Source: Bremerella sp. TYQ1
Lineage (GTDB): Bacteria > Planctomycetota > Planctomycetia > Pirellulales > Pirellulaceae
Assembly: GCF_020150455.1 (NCBI RefSeq)
Contig: NZ_CP083740.1
Span: forward strand, 6,159,001 to 6,223,000
Length of the DNA: 64,000 nt
Reading direction: 5' to 3'
Shown here: positions 9,571 through 19,205 of the stretch, in pieces
Layout of the letters: the number at the start of each line of letters is the position of its first letter
Position numbering within the stretch: the stretch's first letter is position 1
Notes under the pieces: model-generated
What the model was told of the DNA's origin: nothing
Database searches by the model: none
Seen by the model: only the letters and a program-made list of their open reading frames with translations
Made by a program: the position numbers and the translations under genes

Positions 9571-9596
9571 CAAAAAGGGACGCCGTAACGTCCCTT
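9571..9596 (-). terminator. Rho-independent terminator of the SpsF-like gene
   Basis: Perfect 8-bp stem AAGGGACG/CGTCCCTT with a 6-base loop, followed on the minus strand by TTTTTG. It starts 30 bases past the stop codon of the minus-strand gene ending at 9626. Confidence 0.85.
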
Positions 9597-9625
9597 AGGT
9601 TGCCAACTGATTGTGTGGGGCAGGT

Positions 9626-10399
9626 TTAGGCCACCAAGTTGTTGCGCTGGGCCATACGATTCCGGATGGTCGGCTGGGTATCGATGATTCGCACGACGTC
9701 TTGCCACTGCAGAGCGTCGGCACCCAATGCATCGACAATGGCGAGCAGCTCTTCCCAGTCTTCGTCGTTGGAGACCGAGAAGCGGAGATCGCCTCGGTTC
9801 AGCGAATCGGGAACGGGAAGCATTTCCAGCGAGAACATTTCGGGGTAGTTGAGAAACGAAGTGTCCACACGATAGGCGTCTTCATTCGCTTTGACTTCGG
9901 CATTGGCTTTGGCCAACGCGGATGAACGAATCCATTCCGAGAACAGACCGATCGAAGACTGCGAAGCTGGGCAGCCATCTTCGAGGTTGTAGCCGATGTA
10001 GTCCTTTTCGCCGTGACGTTGGGCGGTGATGAGGAGCTGATCGATCAGGATCGGATCGCAGAACGGCGTTTCCAAAGGAACGCGAACAATAGCCTCCGAC
10101 GGATAAACCTTCGAAGCATCGGCCAGGCGAGCAAGCGGGGTTTCCTTCTTGCTGAAATGGCAAGGAATGTCCAGCGGAATCAAACCGGCCAAGTCGTGAT
10201 AGGCCTGAGTGTCCGGCATGACGACCACAATTCCGTCCACTAATTCCGCTTCGGAAATACGACGGACGAGCCATTCGACGAGAGGAGCCGAATTCAGTTT
10301 TCGGGCCGCCAGTTTGCTGGGAAGAATTCCGGAACTGGTAGGGGTACCGGGAGCCAAAGCGATTTCGTCGTCGATTTGGACGATGGCGAGATTTTTCAT
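9626..10399 (-). CDS. SpsF-like nucleotidyltransferase family protein
   Basis: 257-aa protein with the layout of the cytidylyltransferase/SpsF group of surface-polysaccharide enzymes, which activate sugars as CMP or related derivatives. Visible: an N-terminal beta strand ending in a lysine-rich SKLAARKL loop with PLVEWLVRRI, then GIVVVMPDT, then EAIVRVPLETPFCDPILIDQLL, equivalent to the family's VRVTGDxPLxDPxxID segment, and RFSVSNDEDWE near the end. The usual GSxxDVLxR loop is degenerate (ETPLARLADA), so catalytic activity is less certain than the fold. The ATG has an AAGGA site 9 bases upstream. Standalone gene with its own terminator. Confidence 0.7.
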   Translation of the reverse strand: MKNLAIVQIDDEIALAPGTPTSSGILPSKLAARKLNSAPLVEWLVRRISEAELVDGIVVVMPDTQAYHDLAGLIPLDIPCHFSKKETPLARLADASKVYPSEAIVRVPLETPFCDPILIDQLLITAQRHGEKDYIGYNLEDGCPASQSSIGLFSEWIRSSALAKANAEVKANEDAYRVDTSFLNYPEMFSLEMLPVPDSLNRGDLRFSVSNDEDWEELLAIVDALGADALQWQDVVRIIDTQPTIRNRMAQRNNLVA

Positions 10400-10544
10400 C
10401 GCGTCAATCCTTTTTGCGGGGGAGGGCAGTGTCCGACACTGTGCGTAATGGGGGATGCACCCCTGCAGTTTAAAGGGGGGCTTTCCGTTTCGTCAATCGA
10501 CTTCGGCAGAATCTTGATTTCACGTACTATCGACGCGAAATAGA

Positions 10545-11210
10545 TTAGGTTGGCAATGGGATTTCCAGTAGTTCGTAGATGCGACGATCGTGCAGCGTAT
10601 CGGCAACAAATTGAGCCCCATCGAAGGCATGTTTGCGACTATGGTCGCCAGGTACGGCAATGGCATGCGTACCAGCGTCGATTGCCGCTTTGCAGCCCGT
10701 TTGGCTGTCCTCGAAAACGACCAGTTGATGGGGAGTAAACCCGAGGCGCTCGGCTGCGGTTAGATAGATTTCGGGATGAGGTTTGCCATGTTCGACCTCG
10801 TCGCCACCAATTACAAATTGTAGATCCGGCGTAATATTAAACCGGCCTAATAAGTCGATTGCCGTGTCGCGCCGAGCACTCGTGCAGACAGCAATGGGAT
10901 AGTCGGCTTCGACAATCGATTTGAACAGTTCCGTAAAGCCAGGCATGAGGCCGAGTGACGTTTCCAGGATGTCGGCGAAAATTTCCTCCGACTCAGCCGA
11001 CAGAGCTTCGATGGAATCGGCTAAGTCGTGCCAGTCGATCATCACTTGAAAAGCGACCGGAGCTGGACGACCCATCATGGCATCGGTTAGTGGCTGGGTG
11101 AGCTGGAGACCCCGCCGGCGAAGGATTTCGGTAGAAACTTTGGGATAAAGCATCTCCGTGTTGAGGATGGTCCCATCCATATCGAAGACAATGGCATTCA
11201 ATTCAGGCAT
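10545..11210 (-). CDS. HAD-superfamily phosphatase/phosphoglucomutase-like hydrolase
   Basis: 221-aa cytosolic HAD hydrolase of subfamily I with an alpha-helical cap. Motif I FDMDGT is at residues 9-14 (nucleophile D10, acid D12), motif II is CTSA, motif III is the lysine in EHGKPHPE, and motif IV is VVFEDSQTG. EDSxxG is typical of the beta-phosphoglucomutase/phosphatase branch, so the substrate is probably a small sugar phosphate; mutase against phosphatase cannot be decided from sequence. Length is normal for the family. No strong ribosome site precedes the ATG. Confidence 0.88.
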   Translation of the reverse strand: MPELNAIVFDMDGTILNTEMLYPKVSTEILRRRGLQLTQPLTDAMMGRPAPVAFQVMIDWHDLADSIEALSAESEEIFADILETSLGLMPGFTELFKSIVEADYPIAVCTSARRDTAIDLLGRFNITPDLQFVIGGDEVEHGKPHPEIYLTAAERLGFTPHQLVVFEDSQTGCKAAIDAGTHAIAVPGDHSRKHAFDGAQFVADTLHDRRIYELLEIPLPT

Positions 11211-11406
11211 GGCAAATTAAGCAGTTAGAAGCGAGCGATATGGGGTCAGGTAAATGGGGTGACCAGGCGGTTTCCTTTACCATTCGGTTTTCGCATCTTT
11301 ATGGCAACTGCCCAAGAGGGGGCCACGTTGCCAACGGTAGGGAGGTCGTGATATACTTCTGATCTTCACTCGCAGTGCTCGGAAATTAACGAGCATTGAT
11401 AAGCCA

Positions 11407-11488
11407 GGGGATGTGGCGAAACTGGCAGACGCGCTAGATTTAGGATCTAGTTCCGCAAGGAGTGCAGGTTCGATTCCTGTCATCCCCA
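11407..11488 (+). tRNA. tRNA-Leu (anticodon UAG)
   Basis: Class II cloverleaf of 82 nt. The acceptor stem GGGGATG pairs with CATCCCC, the anticodon stem CTAGA/TCTAG encloses TTTAGGA giving anticodon TAG, a short variable arm follows, and the T arm reads GCAGGTTCGATTCCTGT. The discriminator is A; CCA is not encoded. Confidence 0.97.
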
Positions 11489-11974
11489 CTTTCTTTAATC
11501 GCATCAGATGCAGTTTATCCGAAAGCATCTGCTACCCCCGTTGGGGTAGGTTCTGGTGATGGCAAAGTAATTTTCAACAGGCGCGAGTATCACTTTGCGC
11601 TTTTCAAACTTTTCTAGCTTTACCCCCGCATGCAACTAAACGGTATTAACCACGTAGGAGCATGTTACTTCAATGTTACGCAAGAACTTGCAAGTATTGT
11701 GCGGTTTCTGTAGGAATTGCCGAGCTGCTGCTTATAGAGCGGCTATTCCATAATTGATGTAGCTGTATATTGACGGATTACCAATGGCTCAGCGGTTTCC
11801 ACTAAGAATTAGCTGACCGTAGTAACAGAGTCGAAGATCCGTCAATTGCGGTTTAACGGCAATCTGATATTCAATCGTCGACGATCTATCAGTCGGCGTA
11901 TAGACTTGAATGTGGGCCTTGGGCAAGGCATATCCAAACAGTTGAACCAGCGTTCAAACAGAAAAGTAACTAGT
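11489..11974. other. Gene-free region with tRNA-proximal hairpin and a 10-bp inverted repeat
   Basis: A stem CTACCCC/GGGGTAG (11532-11538 and 11543-11549, 4-base loop) lies 43 bases past the tRNA and may end its transcript, though no T-run follows. Further on, ATTGACGGAT (11769-11778) is repeated in perfect inverted form as ATCCGTCAAT (11837-11846) with 58 bases between. No supported open frame; the upstream extension of the small gene from 11846 lacks a ribosome site. Confidence 0.5.
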
Positions 11975-12277
11975 ATGGCAAAACGCGCTACCAACAAACC
12001 TTCCAAAGCAGATGCTATTCGCAACTATCAACAAGAGAACCCAGAGGCTTCGCCTTCGGTGGTTGCAGACGCTTTGAAGAAGTCTGGATACAAGGATGTG
12101 ACTCCCCAATATGTGAGCACCATCAAATCGATGGACAAGCGAAAAGCTCAGGGACCAACCAAGACCGGTAAGATTACAGCCGAAGATCTTATTACGGCAA
12201 AAGAATTTGTGGATAGCTTAGGTGGCGTTGGCCGTGCCAAGCAGGCCATGGAAATGCTCTCGAAGCTGACTCACTAG
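11975..12277 (+). CDS. Small basic protein, possible DNA-binding helix-turn-helix, unknown function
   Basis: 100 aa from the ATG at 11975. The frame is open back to 11846, but those 43 codons look non-coding. The protein is lysine-rich at its start (MAKRATNKPSKADAIRNY). Residues about 13-48, with IRNYQQENPEASPSVVADAL then TPQYVSTIKS, have the rhythm of a helix-turn-helix in which the segment around TPQYVST would be the recognition helix. A second helical part ends the protein. No secretion signal. It converges on the next gene with only 18 bp between stops. The DNA-binding role is inferred from residue pattern, not from a family match. Confidence 0.65.
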   Translation: MAKRATNKPSKADAIRNYQQENPEASPSVVADALKKSGYKDVTPQYVSTIKSMDKRKAQGPTKTGKITAEDLITAKEFVDSLGGVGRAKQAMEMLSKLTH

Positions 12278-12295
12278 TCAACTTCCAAAAGCCTT

Positions 12296-13516
12296 TCATC
12301 TAGTAATTAAGGCTTGCACTCGCGGACTGGGATCTGTTGCCATGTCCGCTCTTAAACGTCTTAAAAGTCGCGGATCGGTCGAAGTAAGCAGGGCCGCCGC
12401 GGCTCCGTACCGGACATCCGCGTCGGGATCTTTGGTCATGTAGTAGAGCCAGTCTTTTCGATCGGCTCTTGGCAACGATGGTAGCCGCTGTACCAGTTGC
12501 AATCGTATGGCAACATCTGGATTAGTGAGTTGGGCCGCTAATGCCAAGTCGTCCTCGTTGAACCTGCGTTCGATCAACGTTTGACGTGCCAGATCTGTAA
12601 TTTGTGTCGACTGGGCATGCAGCTTCCACATGACTTCCAAAGTCGTGAGCCGGCTGAAATCGATTGTCTTATGGGGAGGCCGAATCTCGCTATTAAGCTG
12701 CTTGGGATTGTCGATTAGTGTAGGAAGTTTCAGAGGCTGCCCGATTGATACGCGTCGGTTGGCAGGAAGTACCTCTGAATCGTTATGCACGATGGTATTC
12801 GATTCGATTGGTTTATTGTTCTGCGATGGTGTCAGGCTCGGAAGTCCTGTTGTAGTCCATGGCAACCCATTGTTTAGCTCGATTTTGTGATGCGAATTGA
12901 ACTCCGCAGTGACCTGGGCGGTGAGATCGTGCGAAGAGATAATGTTCTGATCGGTAGCTGCTAAATGTTCACTTAGCATCGCATCGTTGGCTGCCGTAGC
13001 GTTGATGGGAACGGAACTCTTCGTGCGTCGAATGAGATCTTCTAAGGCTAGTAAGATTTGTCCACGTTCAGCAGTGGCATTTCCCAGATTCCAGCCGGCT
13101 ATCTCTTGGGTCATCTGATGAATGCGATGACGCGTTGCTTGTGGATATTGATCGATATGATGCTGTAAGGCATCTAAAAATGTCATTACTTGTGGTGCTA
13201 TCTGAGATGCTGGTTGGGTTTTCCAAAGTTCGATTTTGCTTTCAGCTAGATGCGAAGCCTCGATAGCAATGACTGCCCGATCCGATGCCATCCACTTGGC
13301 GAGATCTTGAAAGGGTGCCTGAGAATGATCGAATGCGTGGCCCATACGCTCCGAAATTTCTGATTCCGGCGCATCGAGCATCAGTGTCTCAAAGCGATCA
13401 GGGATCCAATAAGTCTTTGTCCAAAAACTACCGACGCCGATTGCTAGCAAGATTGCGCCTGCCAGAATAACAACGCTTCGGATGGGACGGGTCGGGTTTT
13501 CCGGCACTATAGACAT
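12296..13516 (-). CDS. Membrane-anchored protein with C-terminal HEAT-like repeats, unknown function
   Basis: 406 aa with a single N-terminal membrane helix (about residues 15-32, SVVILAGAILLAIGVGSFW) and a long polar region probably outside the cytoplasm. The last 90 residues show a HEAT/PBS-type pattern: TNPDVAIRLQLVQRLPSL then KDPDADVRYGAAAALLTS then TDPSPRVQALI, typical of short alpha-helical protein-binding repeats. The central part (about 200-290) is Asn/Thr/Ser-rich and looks disordered. No enzyme motif seen. Upstream a 171-bp gap separates it from a divergent gene. Confidence 0.7.
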   Translation of the reverse strand: MSIVPENPTRPIRSVVILAGAILLAIGVGSFWTKTYWIPDRFETLMLDAPESEISERMGHAFDHSQAPFQDLAKWMASDRAVIAIEASHLAESKIELWKTQPASQIAPQVMTFLDALQHHIDQYPQATRHRIHQMTQEIAGWNLGNATAERGQILLALEDLIRRTKSSVPINATAANDAMLSEHLAATDQNIISSHDLTAQVTAEFNSHHKIELNNGLPWTTTGLPSLTPSQNNKPIESNTIVHNDSEVLPANRRVSIGQPLKLPTLIDNPKQLNSEIRPPHKTIDFSRLTTLEVMWKLHAQSTQITDLARQTLIERRFNEDDLALAAQLTNPDVAIRLQLVQRLPSLPRADRKDWLYYMTKDPDADVRYGAAAALLTSTDPRLLRRLRADMATDPSPRVQALITR

Positions 13517-13687
13517 GGGAAGGGCTCGGCTAGGGTACGCACCAATCTGCGTTTTTACGGCAAGTGATTCAGTGCTAGCAGGGCGTTCGGTTTAGGAATC
13601 TGAGAATGATTGTGGCGATCATAGCGATTCAACCGAATTAAGGGTAAGGCCATCTCAGCCATCGCAACGCCAAGGGGGAATGCTTGC

Positions 13688-14761
13688 ATGCCGATTTTTC
13701 GACAATCAAACCATCCAACCTGCCTTCCCCGAGTTTCGCCACGTTTTTCGTGCGCCGTTTCAGCATTCCTCTGTACCCTGTTGCTGATGCTGGCATCGCC
13801 GGCTTTTGCTCAAGAAGCGACGGTTTCTCCCGAGGCGGAACTGGTCAGCTTCAGCCGGGAAGAAAAGCAAGATGCGCTGCGGCAGATTCCATTCCGGCAA
13901 TTGCGACAACAAGACCAAAACCGTGTTTCGGAAGTGGTGAAAGATCCGAGCATCTTCCGTCGCCTGCCAGTTCAAGTGATTGACTGCGACCCTGAGCTTT
14001 ACGCTTTCCTGGTCAGCTATCCGGAAGTGGTCGTGAATATCTGGGAGCTAATGGGAATCACCAACGTTCAAGTGCAGCGCAGAAGTCCCACCTCGTTCCA
14101 TGCCAACGACGGCGCCGGCACCGTCAGCAATGTGGACATCATCTATGCCGATGGGCAAACGAATATCTTCTTTGCTCAAGGGTATTACGAAGGTCCGTTG
14201 GCACCAAAACGAATCATGGCCAACTGTGTGCTTGTCTTGCAGTCTGGTTATACGAATGCGGCCGAAGGTAAATCATTTGTTTCCAATCGGCTGGATGTAT
14301 TTGTCAAATTCGAGAGCCGTGGAGCTGACTTCCTGGCTCGAACGTTGCATCCACTGATCGGCAAGACGGCCGATTTCAACTTCGCGGAAACGTCTTCTTT
14401 CATTGGCAAGATCTCGAAGAATGCCCAAGACAATGTTACCGGAATGCACAATCTGGCAGGTCGGCTAGAGAAGGTCGATCCGACCGTGCGAAAGCAATTT
14501 AGCGATGTTGTGACACGCGTTTATCAACGCAAAGTGATCGCCGACCGCGGGCTTCAGCAGCAGTTAACGCAGCAGGGTGAAGAAGAACCACTTCCGTTGG
14601 CAGCAGCTACCGTGAGCGAGCCGGCATTGTTGCCTAGCGGCAATCAAACGCTAGCCGCGAAGCCATTGGAGCGTGTCGCTGTCGAACCGCAGACCGAAGG
14701 TGATTCATCGGTCGCATTAGGGCCTGTGCCCCGCAAGCGATTTGCAGAACTACGACGTTAG
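13688..14761 (+). CDS. Secreted protein of unknown function
   Basis: 357 aa. A long n-region precedes a hydrophobic stretch (about 23-38), with probable cleavage after AFA at 39-41. The mature part contains an ordered domain (about 75-270) with VVVNIWELMGITNVQVQR and DGAGTVSNVDIIYADGQTNIFF, then a Q- and P-rich low-complexity tail. No known family is recognised. The ATG has a GGGGGA site about 8 bases upstream. Its stop overlaps the stop of the opposite gene by 4 bp (TTA/TAG sharing bases 14758-14761), so the two transcripts must overlap at their 3' ends. Confidence 0.7.
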   Translation: MPIFRQSNHPTCLPRVSPRFSCAVSAFLCTLLLMLASPAFAQEATVSPEAELVSFSREEKQDALRQIPFRQLRQQDQNRVSEVVKDPSIFRRLPVQVIDCDPELYAFLVSYPEVVVNIWELMGITNVQVQRRSPTSFHANDGAGTVSNVDIIYADGQTNIFFAQGYYEGPLAPKRIMANCVLVLQSGYTNAAEGKSFVSNRLDVFVKFESRGADFLARTLHPLIGKTADFNFAETSSFIGKISKNAQDNVTGMHNLAGRLEKVDPTVRKQFSDVVTRVYQRKVIADRGLQQQLTQQGEEEPLPLAAATVSEPALLPSGNQTLAAKPLERVAVEPQTEGDSSVALGPVPRKRFAELRR

Positions 14762-17700
14762 TTCGATTCGGTTTGAGAAGTTGCCTCGGATCCGCTTGCG
14801 GAAAATTGAGCGTTGGCAGTCTCCTTTAGCCCTCGCAGGTCAAGCTTGCCGGTTCCGAGAATTGGAATCTTGTCGACTTCCATGAAGCTGTCTGCCGACG
14901 GAATGTAAAGGTTCGGCAAGCCAGCTTGTTTCATCTGTTGGCGAATCTCTTCCGGCTTTTTGTCCAAGGCCGTGTGGACAACAATAATCCGTTCTCCCTT
15001 GGTCGGGTGCTCGACAGCGGTGACGGCAACCGTAAGGTCTTCGCTTTCGCTTGGCCCTAGGATTTCCAGGATGACTTCCTCGATACGGACGTGCGGAATC
15101 ATTTCGCCGCCGATCTTCGAGAAGCGGCTCATTCGTCCGGTGATCTTCAGGAAGCCGTCTTCGTCGATCATCGCAACGTCGCCGGTCTTGTACCAACCGT
15201 CATGAAGCACGGCTTCCGTTTCTTCTGGCATGTCGAGATAGCCCTTCATCACGTTGGGGCCGTTGATCCAGAGCATGCCTGGTTCGTTCACACCTTTTTC
15301 TTCGCCGGTATCGAGATCCAGGATCTTCGCGGCGACATTCGGAATGGGGCGACCGACGGTTCCTTCTTTGCGGTCGATCTGAAAGTTATCGATCGAACGT
15401 GCCGGCGGGATGTTGACGGAAACCAATGGGGAAAGTTCCGTGCATCCGTATCCTTCGACGGGACGAACACCGAACTTTTCTTCATAGCTTTGACACAAGT
15501 CGATAGGAAGTTTCTCGGCCCCGGCCACGACAATTTCCAGCGTCTTGAAGTCGTCCGCTTCCACTTTGCGGATGTAGCTTCGCAGGAAGGTAGGGGTGGT
15601 GAGAATTGCTGTTCCACCATGCTTCTTGGTCAGCTTGCCGATGACTTTCGGTTCAAGCGGGCTGAAGTGATAGGCAGACTTCACGTCGATGCCCAGCAGT
15701 GTCCAAAGCGTGACCGTATATCCAAAGGAGTGGAAGAACGGCAAGATGCCGATGATCACGTCTTTGCGATTGAGGTGAACAACTTGCTCGATCGCTTGAA
15801 CGTTAGACGAGACGTTCGCGTGGGTAAGTTGAACGCCCTTGGGAGTGCCTGTCGAACCGGAGGTAAAGATAACCGTGAGCGTGTCGTTCGGGCCAATCTT
15901 GTTCAAGCCGTACGCACGATCAAGGATCCAGCTCGGCACGACAAACGCGGCAAACAGGCTGCTGATTTTGTCCCAAGCAGTCGGCTTATCTTTGAGGTCT
16001 TCGAGGTAAACGACGTCGCAGTCGAGATCCCAGTCGAAACGTTCCATAAACTTACGACTCGTTAGCACCGACTTGATACCACACTTTTTAATGCAGTAGT
16101 TCATCACGTCGTTGTCGGTCGTGTAGTTCAAGTTGACCGCGATACGACGATCGAGTGCCAAAGCAGCATTCGTCGCCGCGCCACCTACCGAAGGTGGCAG
16201 CAGAACGCCCACATATGGCTCATCTTTTCGTGGCTTCAGAACGTGTCGATTCAGCAGGCGATAAAGCACAAGGATGCGTGTCAGGAAGATGCCGCCGGAC
16301 AGATCGGCACCAGTCGAGTCCGCCACTTTTGATTTGAATAGGCGTCTCTTACAGATTCGGAGCATTGTCTTGGCTGGAGGAATCACTCGATCTACGCGTC
16401 GCTGAAAGGCGACTGCTCCTAGTTGTTGCACTGCCTGGCGAATGACGTGAATCCCGTAGGGAGGCTCGATCGGTTCGCCAAAGTGAATGGAGATAGGGGT
16501 TTGCCAGGTGCGAGGAATTTTCCAGAAGAATTTTCCTTCGCTAAAAGAAAAGATACTTCCCCACAACTCGTCAATAAAGACCGGGACAACCGGAGCTGAT
16601 GTCCCGTCGACCATCTTCAGGAGCCCAGGTTTGAAGCCCTGGATCTGACCGCTACGCGTAATTCCGCCTTCCGCGAACACACAGACGAGTTCGCCGTTTT
16701 CGATCGCTTCTCGCCCTCTTTGCAGAGCCCGTTGAATTCCCTTAGGCCCCTTATCGATCAAGATGGCCCCGTGGTACTCGACAAATTTCCGGAACCATTC
16801 GCTCTTAAAATTGCCGCCCCAAACAAGCATTCGAACTGGGCGACTGCTTGTCAGCATCAGTAGCACACCATCTAGCCACGATACGTGGTTGGAAACGAGA
16901 AGGGCTCCCCCTTCTGCCGGCAGGTTTTCGCGATCGTGGACCCGAATGCGGTAGAACGTTTCGCTTGCCAGCCAAACAAGGAACCGCAGCGAGTTCTGCG
17001 GAAGCAGATAAAGGATGTAAAACAAAATCGGAATGGTCACCACGCTGCACAGCAGGAAAATCTGCCGCGAACTGAGCAGCGGTAAGTTGGTGGCTTGAAA
17101 ATAGATTTCCGCCACAAGCTGTTTGTGGTCAGGGTATTTGTCGATGATTTCGCTTCGATCGATCGGATTTTGATCGACGAACGCTTGGTGCAATTGCGTC
17201 ATCAAAAGCGAGGCAAACGCGTACGTCTTTTCTGCGTCGCTCGAGGAAATGCCATCGGCGATTTCTAGTGGTGTTTTGTTTTTGCGGCCAGCGACGATGT
17301 CGTTTCGGAACTGCGTAGAGCGTTCGGTAACTTCCTCAGCAAACTCAGGAGAAACTTCCAGTTGGGCGATTTGATCGATGTTGCGGACATCTCCCTCGTA
17401 AACTGGCGTTCGCAGAATCGAGAAGATCACCGAGACCAAAAGAATGCCGCCGAACGTGAGGAAGTTGGTCGCAGCCAGAATGGTGCCACGTTTTTCCGCA
17501 GGCGCACGGTGCTGCAGGAACGATGCAAGGGGAACTTCAAAGAGGCCCGCCGACGTACCCATTAAGAACAAAAGAACGCTGGCAATAAAGAAAACAAAGT
17601 TCCAGTTGCCATCAGCACCGACGATGGGGGATGGACAGAGGAACAATAAAAACGAACAGACGGCCAGACCAGTTGCGCCCAGGGGGAGAATTCCCATCTC

Positions 17701-18606
17701 GACGTGCCCTTGCGACCAATAGCCGGCAAGAATGCACCCCACTGCAGTCCCCACGACAAGCACCGCAAGCAAAGGGCCCACGTCGGCCTGAGTCGTCGTA
17801 CCACTTTCGGCAGCGAATTGATCGATGTTCAACTGAGCCAATGCGGCCAGCGTCCAAAAGAATGCGCTGCCCATCGCAACGTAGAAAATGCCGCTGTTGA
17901 CTTTTAAAGCCTTCAGGTCTTTGACCACGCTGCGAAATGGGTTCCAGGGAAACTTAAGCCCCGGCTGATTTACCGGAAGTTTCTGAATCCACAAACTGGT
18001 CCCGATACCGACGATAGCGAACCCGACCATGATCAGGCCGGCCAACCATAAGTTGGTCTCTCCCTGGTGGGTCCAGTCGCTCAGGAGATTACCGACCACG
18101 GTCCCTAGTGCCGTCGCAACGACGGTAGCCAGACCGATTATGCCATTTGCCGACGAGATATGCTTTGTCTTGAGAATCTCGGGAATGGCCCCCAGTTTGG
18201 CTGGGCCGTACATCGCACTTTGGGCACCGAGGAAAAACACGACGCTGAAGAGCCAGAACAGTTGCCCGCTCCAAGCCAGCATGATGCCGAGGATCATGAT
18301 CACGATTTCCGCGATCTTGCAAGCCACGATCACGCTTCGCTTGCTATAACGGTCGGCGAAAAAAGCTGCGTGCGGCGCAAAAATCAGGTAAGGAGCGACC
18401 ATACAGGCCGTTCCTGCCATTAGGATGGTACCGACATGCTCTGGTTGCTGTTCTTTTCCGATGCCAATGGCGAACCAACGAAAAATGTTATCGTTCGCGG
18501 CACCAAAGAATTGCGTCAAAACCAGGCCGATAAAGCTCGTCGACGTCAGACTGTTCAGTTCGTCGTCGTGTTCTCGGATGGTGGGTTCATGGACGCCAGG
18601 GGCCAT
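14758..18606 (-). CDS. LplT-PlsC-acyl-ACP synthetase fusion (lysophospholipid import and reacylation)
   Basis: 1282-aa inner-membrane protein joining three activities that E. coli splits between LplT and Aas. Residues 1 to about 420 are an MFS-type carrier (SFIGLVLTQFFGAANDNIFRW, then about 12 hydrophobic helices). A hydrophilic loop (about 430-520) separates the last helices. The acyltransferase holds HVSWLD (about 572-577, HX4D catalytic motif) and FAEGGITRSG (about 642). The adenylate-forming domain has FTSGSTGTPKG (about 911-921), GYGCTELSP and YKTGDVAMIDEDG. Predicted role: flip lysophospholipids inward, activate a fatty acid, and reacylate to repair membrane lipid. Stand-alone gene. Confidence 0.9.
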   Translation of the reverse strand: MAPGVHEPTIREHDDELNSLTSTSFIGLVLTQFFGAANDNIFRWFAIGIGKEQQPEHVGTILMAGTACMVAPYLIFAPHAAFFADRYSKRSVIVACKIAEIVIMILGIMLAWSGQLFWLFSVVFFLGAQSAMYGPAKLGAIPEILKTKHISSANGIIGLATVVATALGTVVGNLLSDWTHQGETNLWLAGLIMVGFAIVGIGTSLWIQKLPVNQPGLKFPWNPFRSVVKDLKALKVNSGIFYVAMGSAFFWTLAALAQLNIDQFAAESGTTTQADVGPLLAVLVVGTAVGCILAGYWSQGHVEMGILPLGATGLAVCSFLLFLCPSPIVGADGNWNFVFFIASVLLFLMGTSAGLFEVPLASFLQHRAPAEKRGTILAATNFLTFGGILLVSVIFSILRTPVYEGDVRNIDQIAQLEVSPEFAEEVTERSTQFRNDIVAGRKNKTPLEIADGISSSDAEKTYAFASLLMTQLHQAFVDQNPIDRSEIIDKYPDHKQLVAEIYFQATNLPLLSSRQIFLLCSVVTIPILFYILYLLPQNSLRFLVWLASETFYRIRVHDRENLPAEGGALLVSNHVSWLDGVLLMLTSSRPVRMLVWGGNFKSEWFRKFVEYHGAILIDKGPKGIQRALQRGREAIENGELVCVFAEGGITRSGQIQGFKPGLLKMVDGTSAPVVPVFIDELWGSIFSFSEGKFFWKIPRTWQTPISIHFGEPIEPPYGIHVIRQAVQQLGAVAFQRRVDRVIPPAKTMLRICKRRLFKSKVADSTGADLSGGIFLTRILVLYRLLNRHVLKPRKDEPYVGVLLPPSVGGAATNAALALDRRIAVNLNYTTDNDVMNYCIKKCGIKSVLTSRKFMERFDWDLDCDVVYLEDLKDKPTAWDKISSLFAAFVVPSWILDRAYGLNKIGPNDTLTVIFTSGSTGTPKGVQLTHANVSSNVQAIEQVVHLNRKDVIIGILPFFHSFGYTVTLWTLLGIDVKSAYHFSPLEPKVIGKLTKKHGGTAILTTPTFLRSYIRKVEADDFKTLEIVVAGAEKLPIDLCQSYEEKFGVRPVEGYGCTELSPLVSVNIPPARSIDNFQIDRKEGTVGRPIPNVAAKILDLDTGEEKGVNEPGMLWINGPNVMKGYLDMPEETEAVLHDGWYKTGDVAMIDEDGFLKITGRMSRFSKIGGEMIPHVRIEEVILEILGPSESEDLTVAVTAVEHPTKGERIIVVHTALDKKPEEIRQQMKQAGLPNLYIPSADSFMEVDKIPILGTGKLDLRGLKETANAQFSASGSEATSQTESN

Positions 18607-18809
18607 ACGTCTATTCCGCGCGATGCTTGCGATGATTGCAATTCCGTAAGACTAGCGGATTTGCGGCGTTTAACCAACGCCACAAGCCTGCTATCGGCAT
18701 CAATTGCCAACGCTTTCTACGCGTATTTTCTTCTCACGCATGGCAGACACGTAAGAGTTTTCGGGAAATCGACTTGAGATGTTTGAGGGACTTTCCCGTC
18801 TGGCTCGCT

Positions 18810-19205
18810 TTAGGTAGGCAGATTTGCATCGACGAGGCGTCGCATCGTTTCCTGCAGTTGTTCAGGCAGGAACGGCTTGACCATGAAGTCTTGAGCTCCT
18901 TTTCGCACCGATTCCGCTACGAGCGACGTTTGGTTTAACGCACTGACCATGACAACTTTCGCGTCTGGATCGAAATTCATGATCTGTTCCAGGCCGAAAA
19001 TGCCATCGTGTTCGGGCATCACGATATCGAGTGTGACGACATCTGGCTTCAGTTCCTGGTATTTCTCGACCGCTTCTTGGCCGTTTTGTGCTTCGCCGAC
19101 GATCGTCCAACCGTCTTCGGTAAGCGAATCAATCACGAGTTTTCGCATCAACATCGAGTCATCGCAAACAAGTGCCCGACCGCGGGATGGTGTGGATGTG
19201 CTCAT
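18810..19205 (-). CDS. CheY-like single-domain response regulator
   Basis: 131 aa made only of a receiver domain. Acidic pocket D15/D16, phospho-acceptor D60 (VVTLDIVMP), switch S88 and conserved K110 (FMVKPF) are all present, so it should be phosphorylated by a histidine kinase. No output domain, no kinase or che gene nearby, so it acts through protein contact with an unknown partner. The sequence is closest in feel to chemotaxis CheY proteins. ATG with a GGAAG site about 5 bases upstream. Confidence 0.93.
   Translation of the reverse strand: MSTSTPSRGRALVCDDSMLMRKLVIDSLTEDGWTIVGEAQNGQEAVEKYQELKPDVVTLDIVMPEHDGIFGLEQIMNFDPDAKVVMVSALNQTSLVAESVRKGAQDFMVKPFLPEQLQETMRRLVDANLPT

Noticed and set aside
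11277..11528. 83-codon minus-strand frame across tRNA-Leu
   Set aside because: It is the antisense translation of the tRNA gene; no ribosome site and no family. Such frames are a common annotation error.
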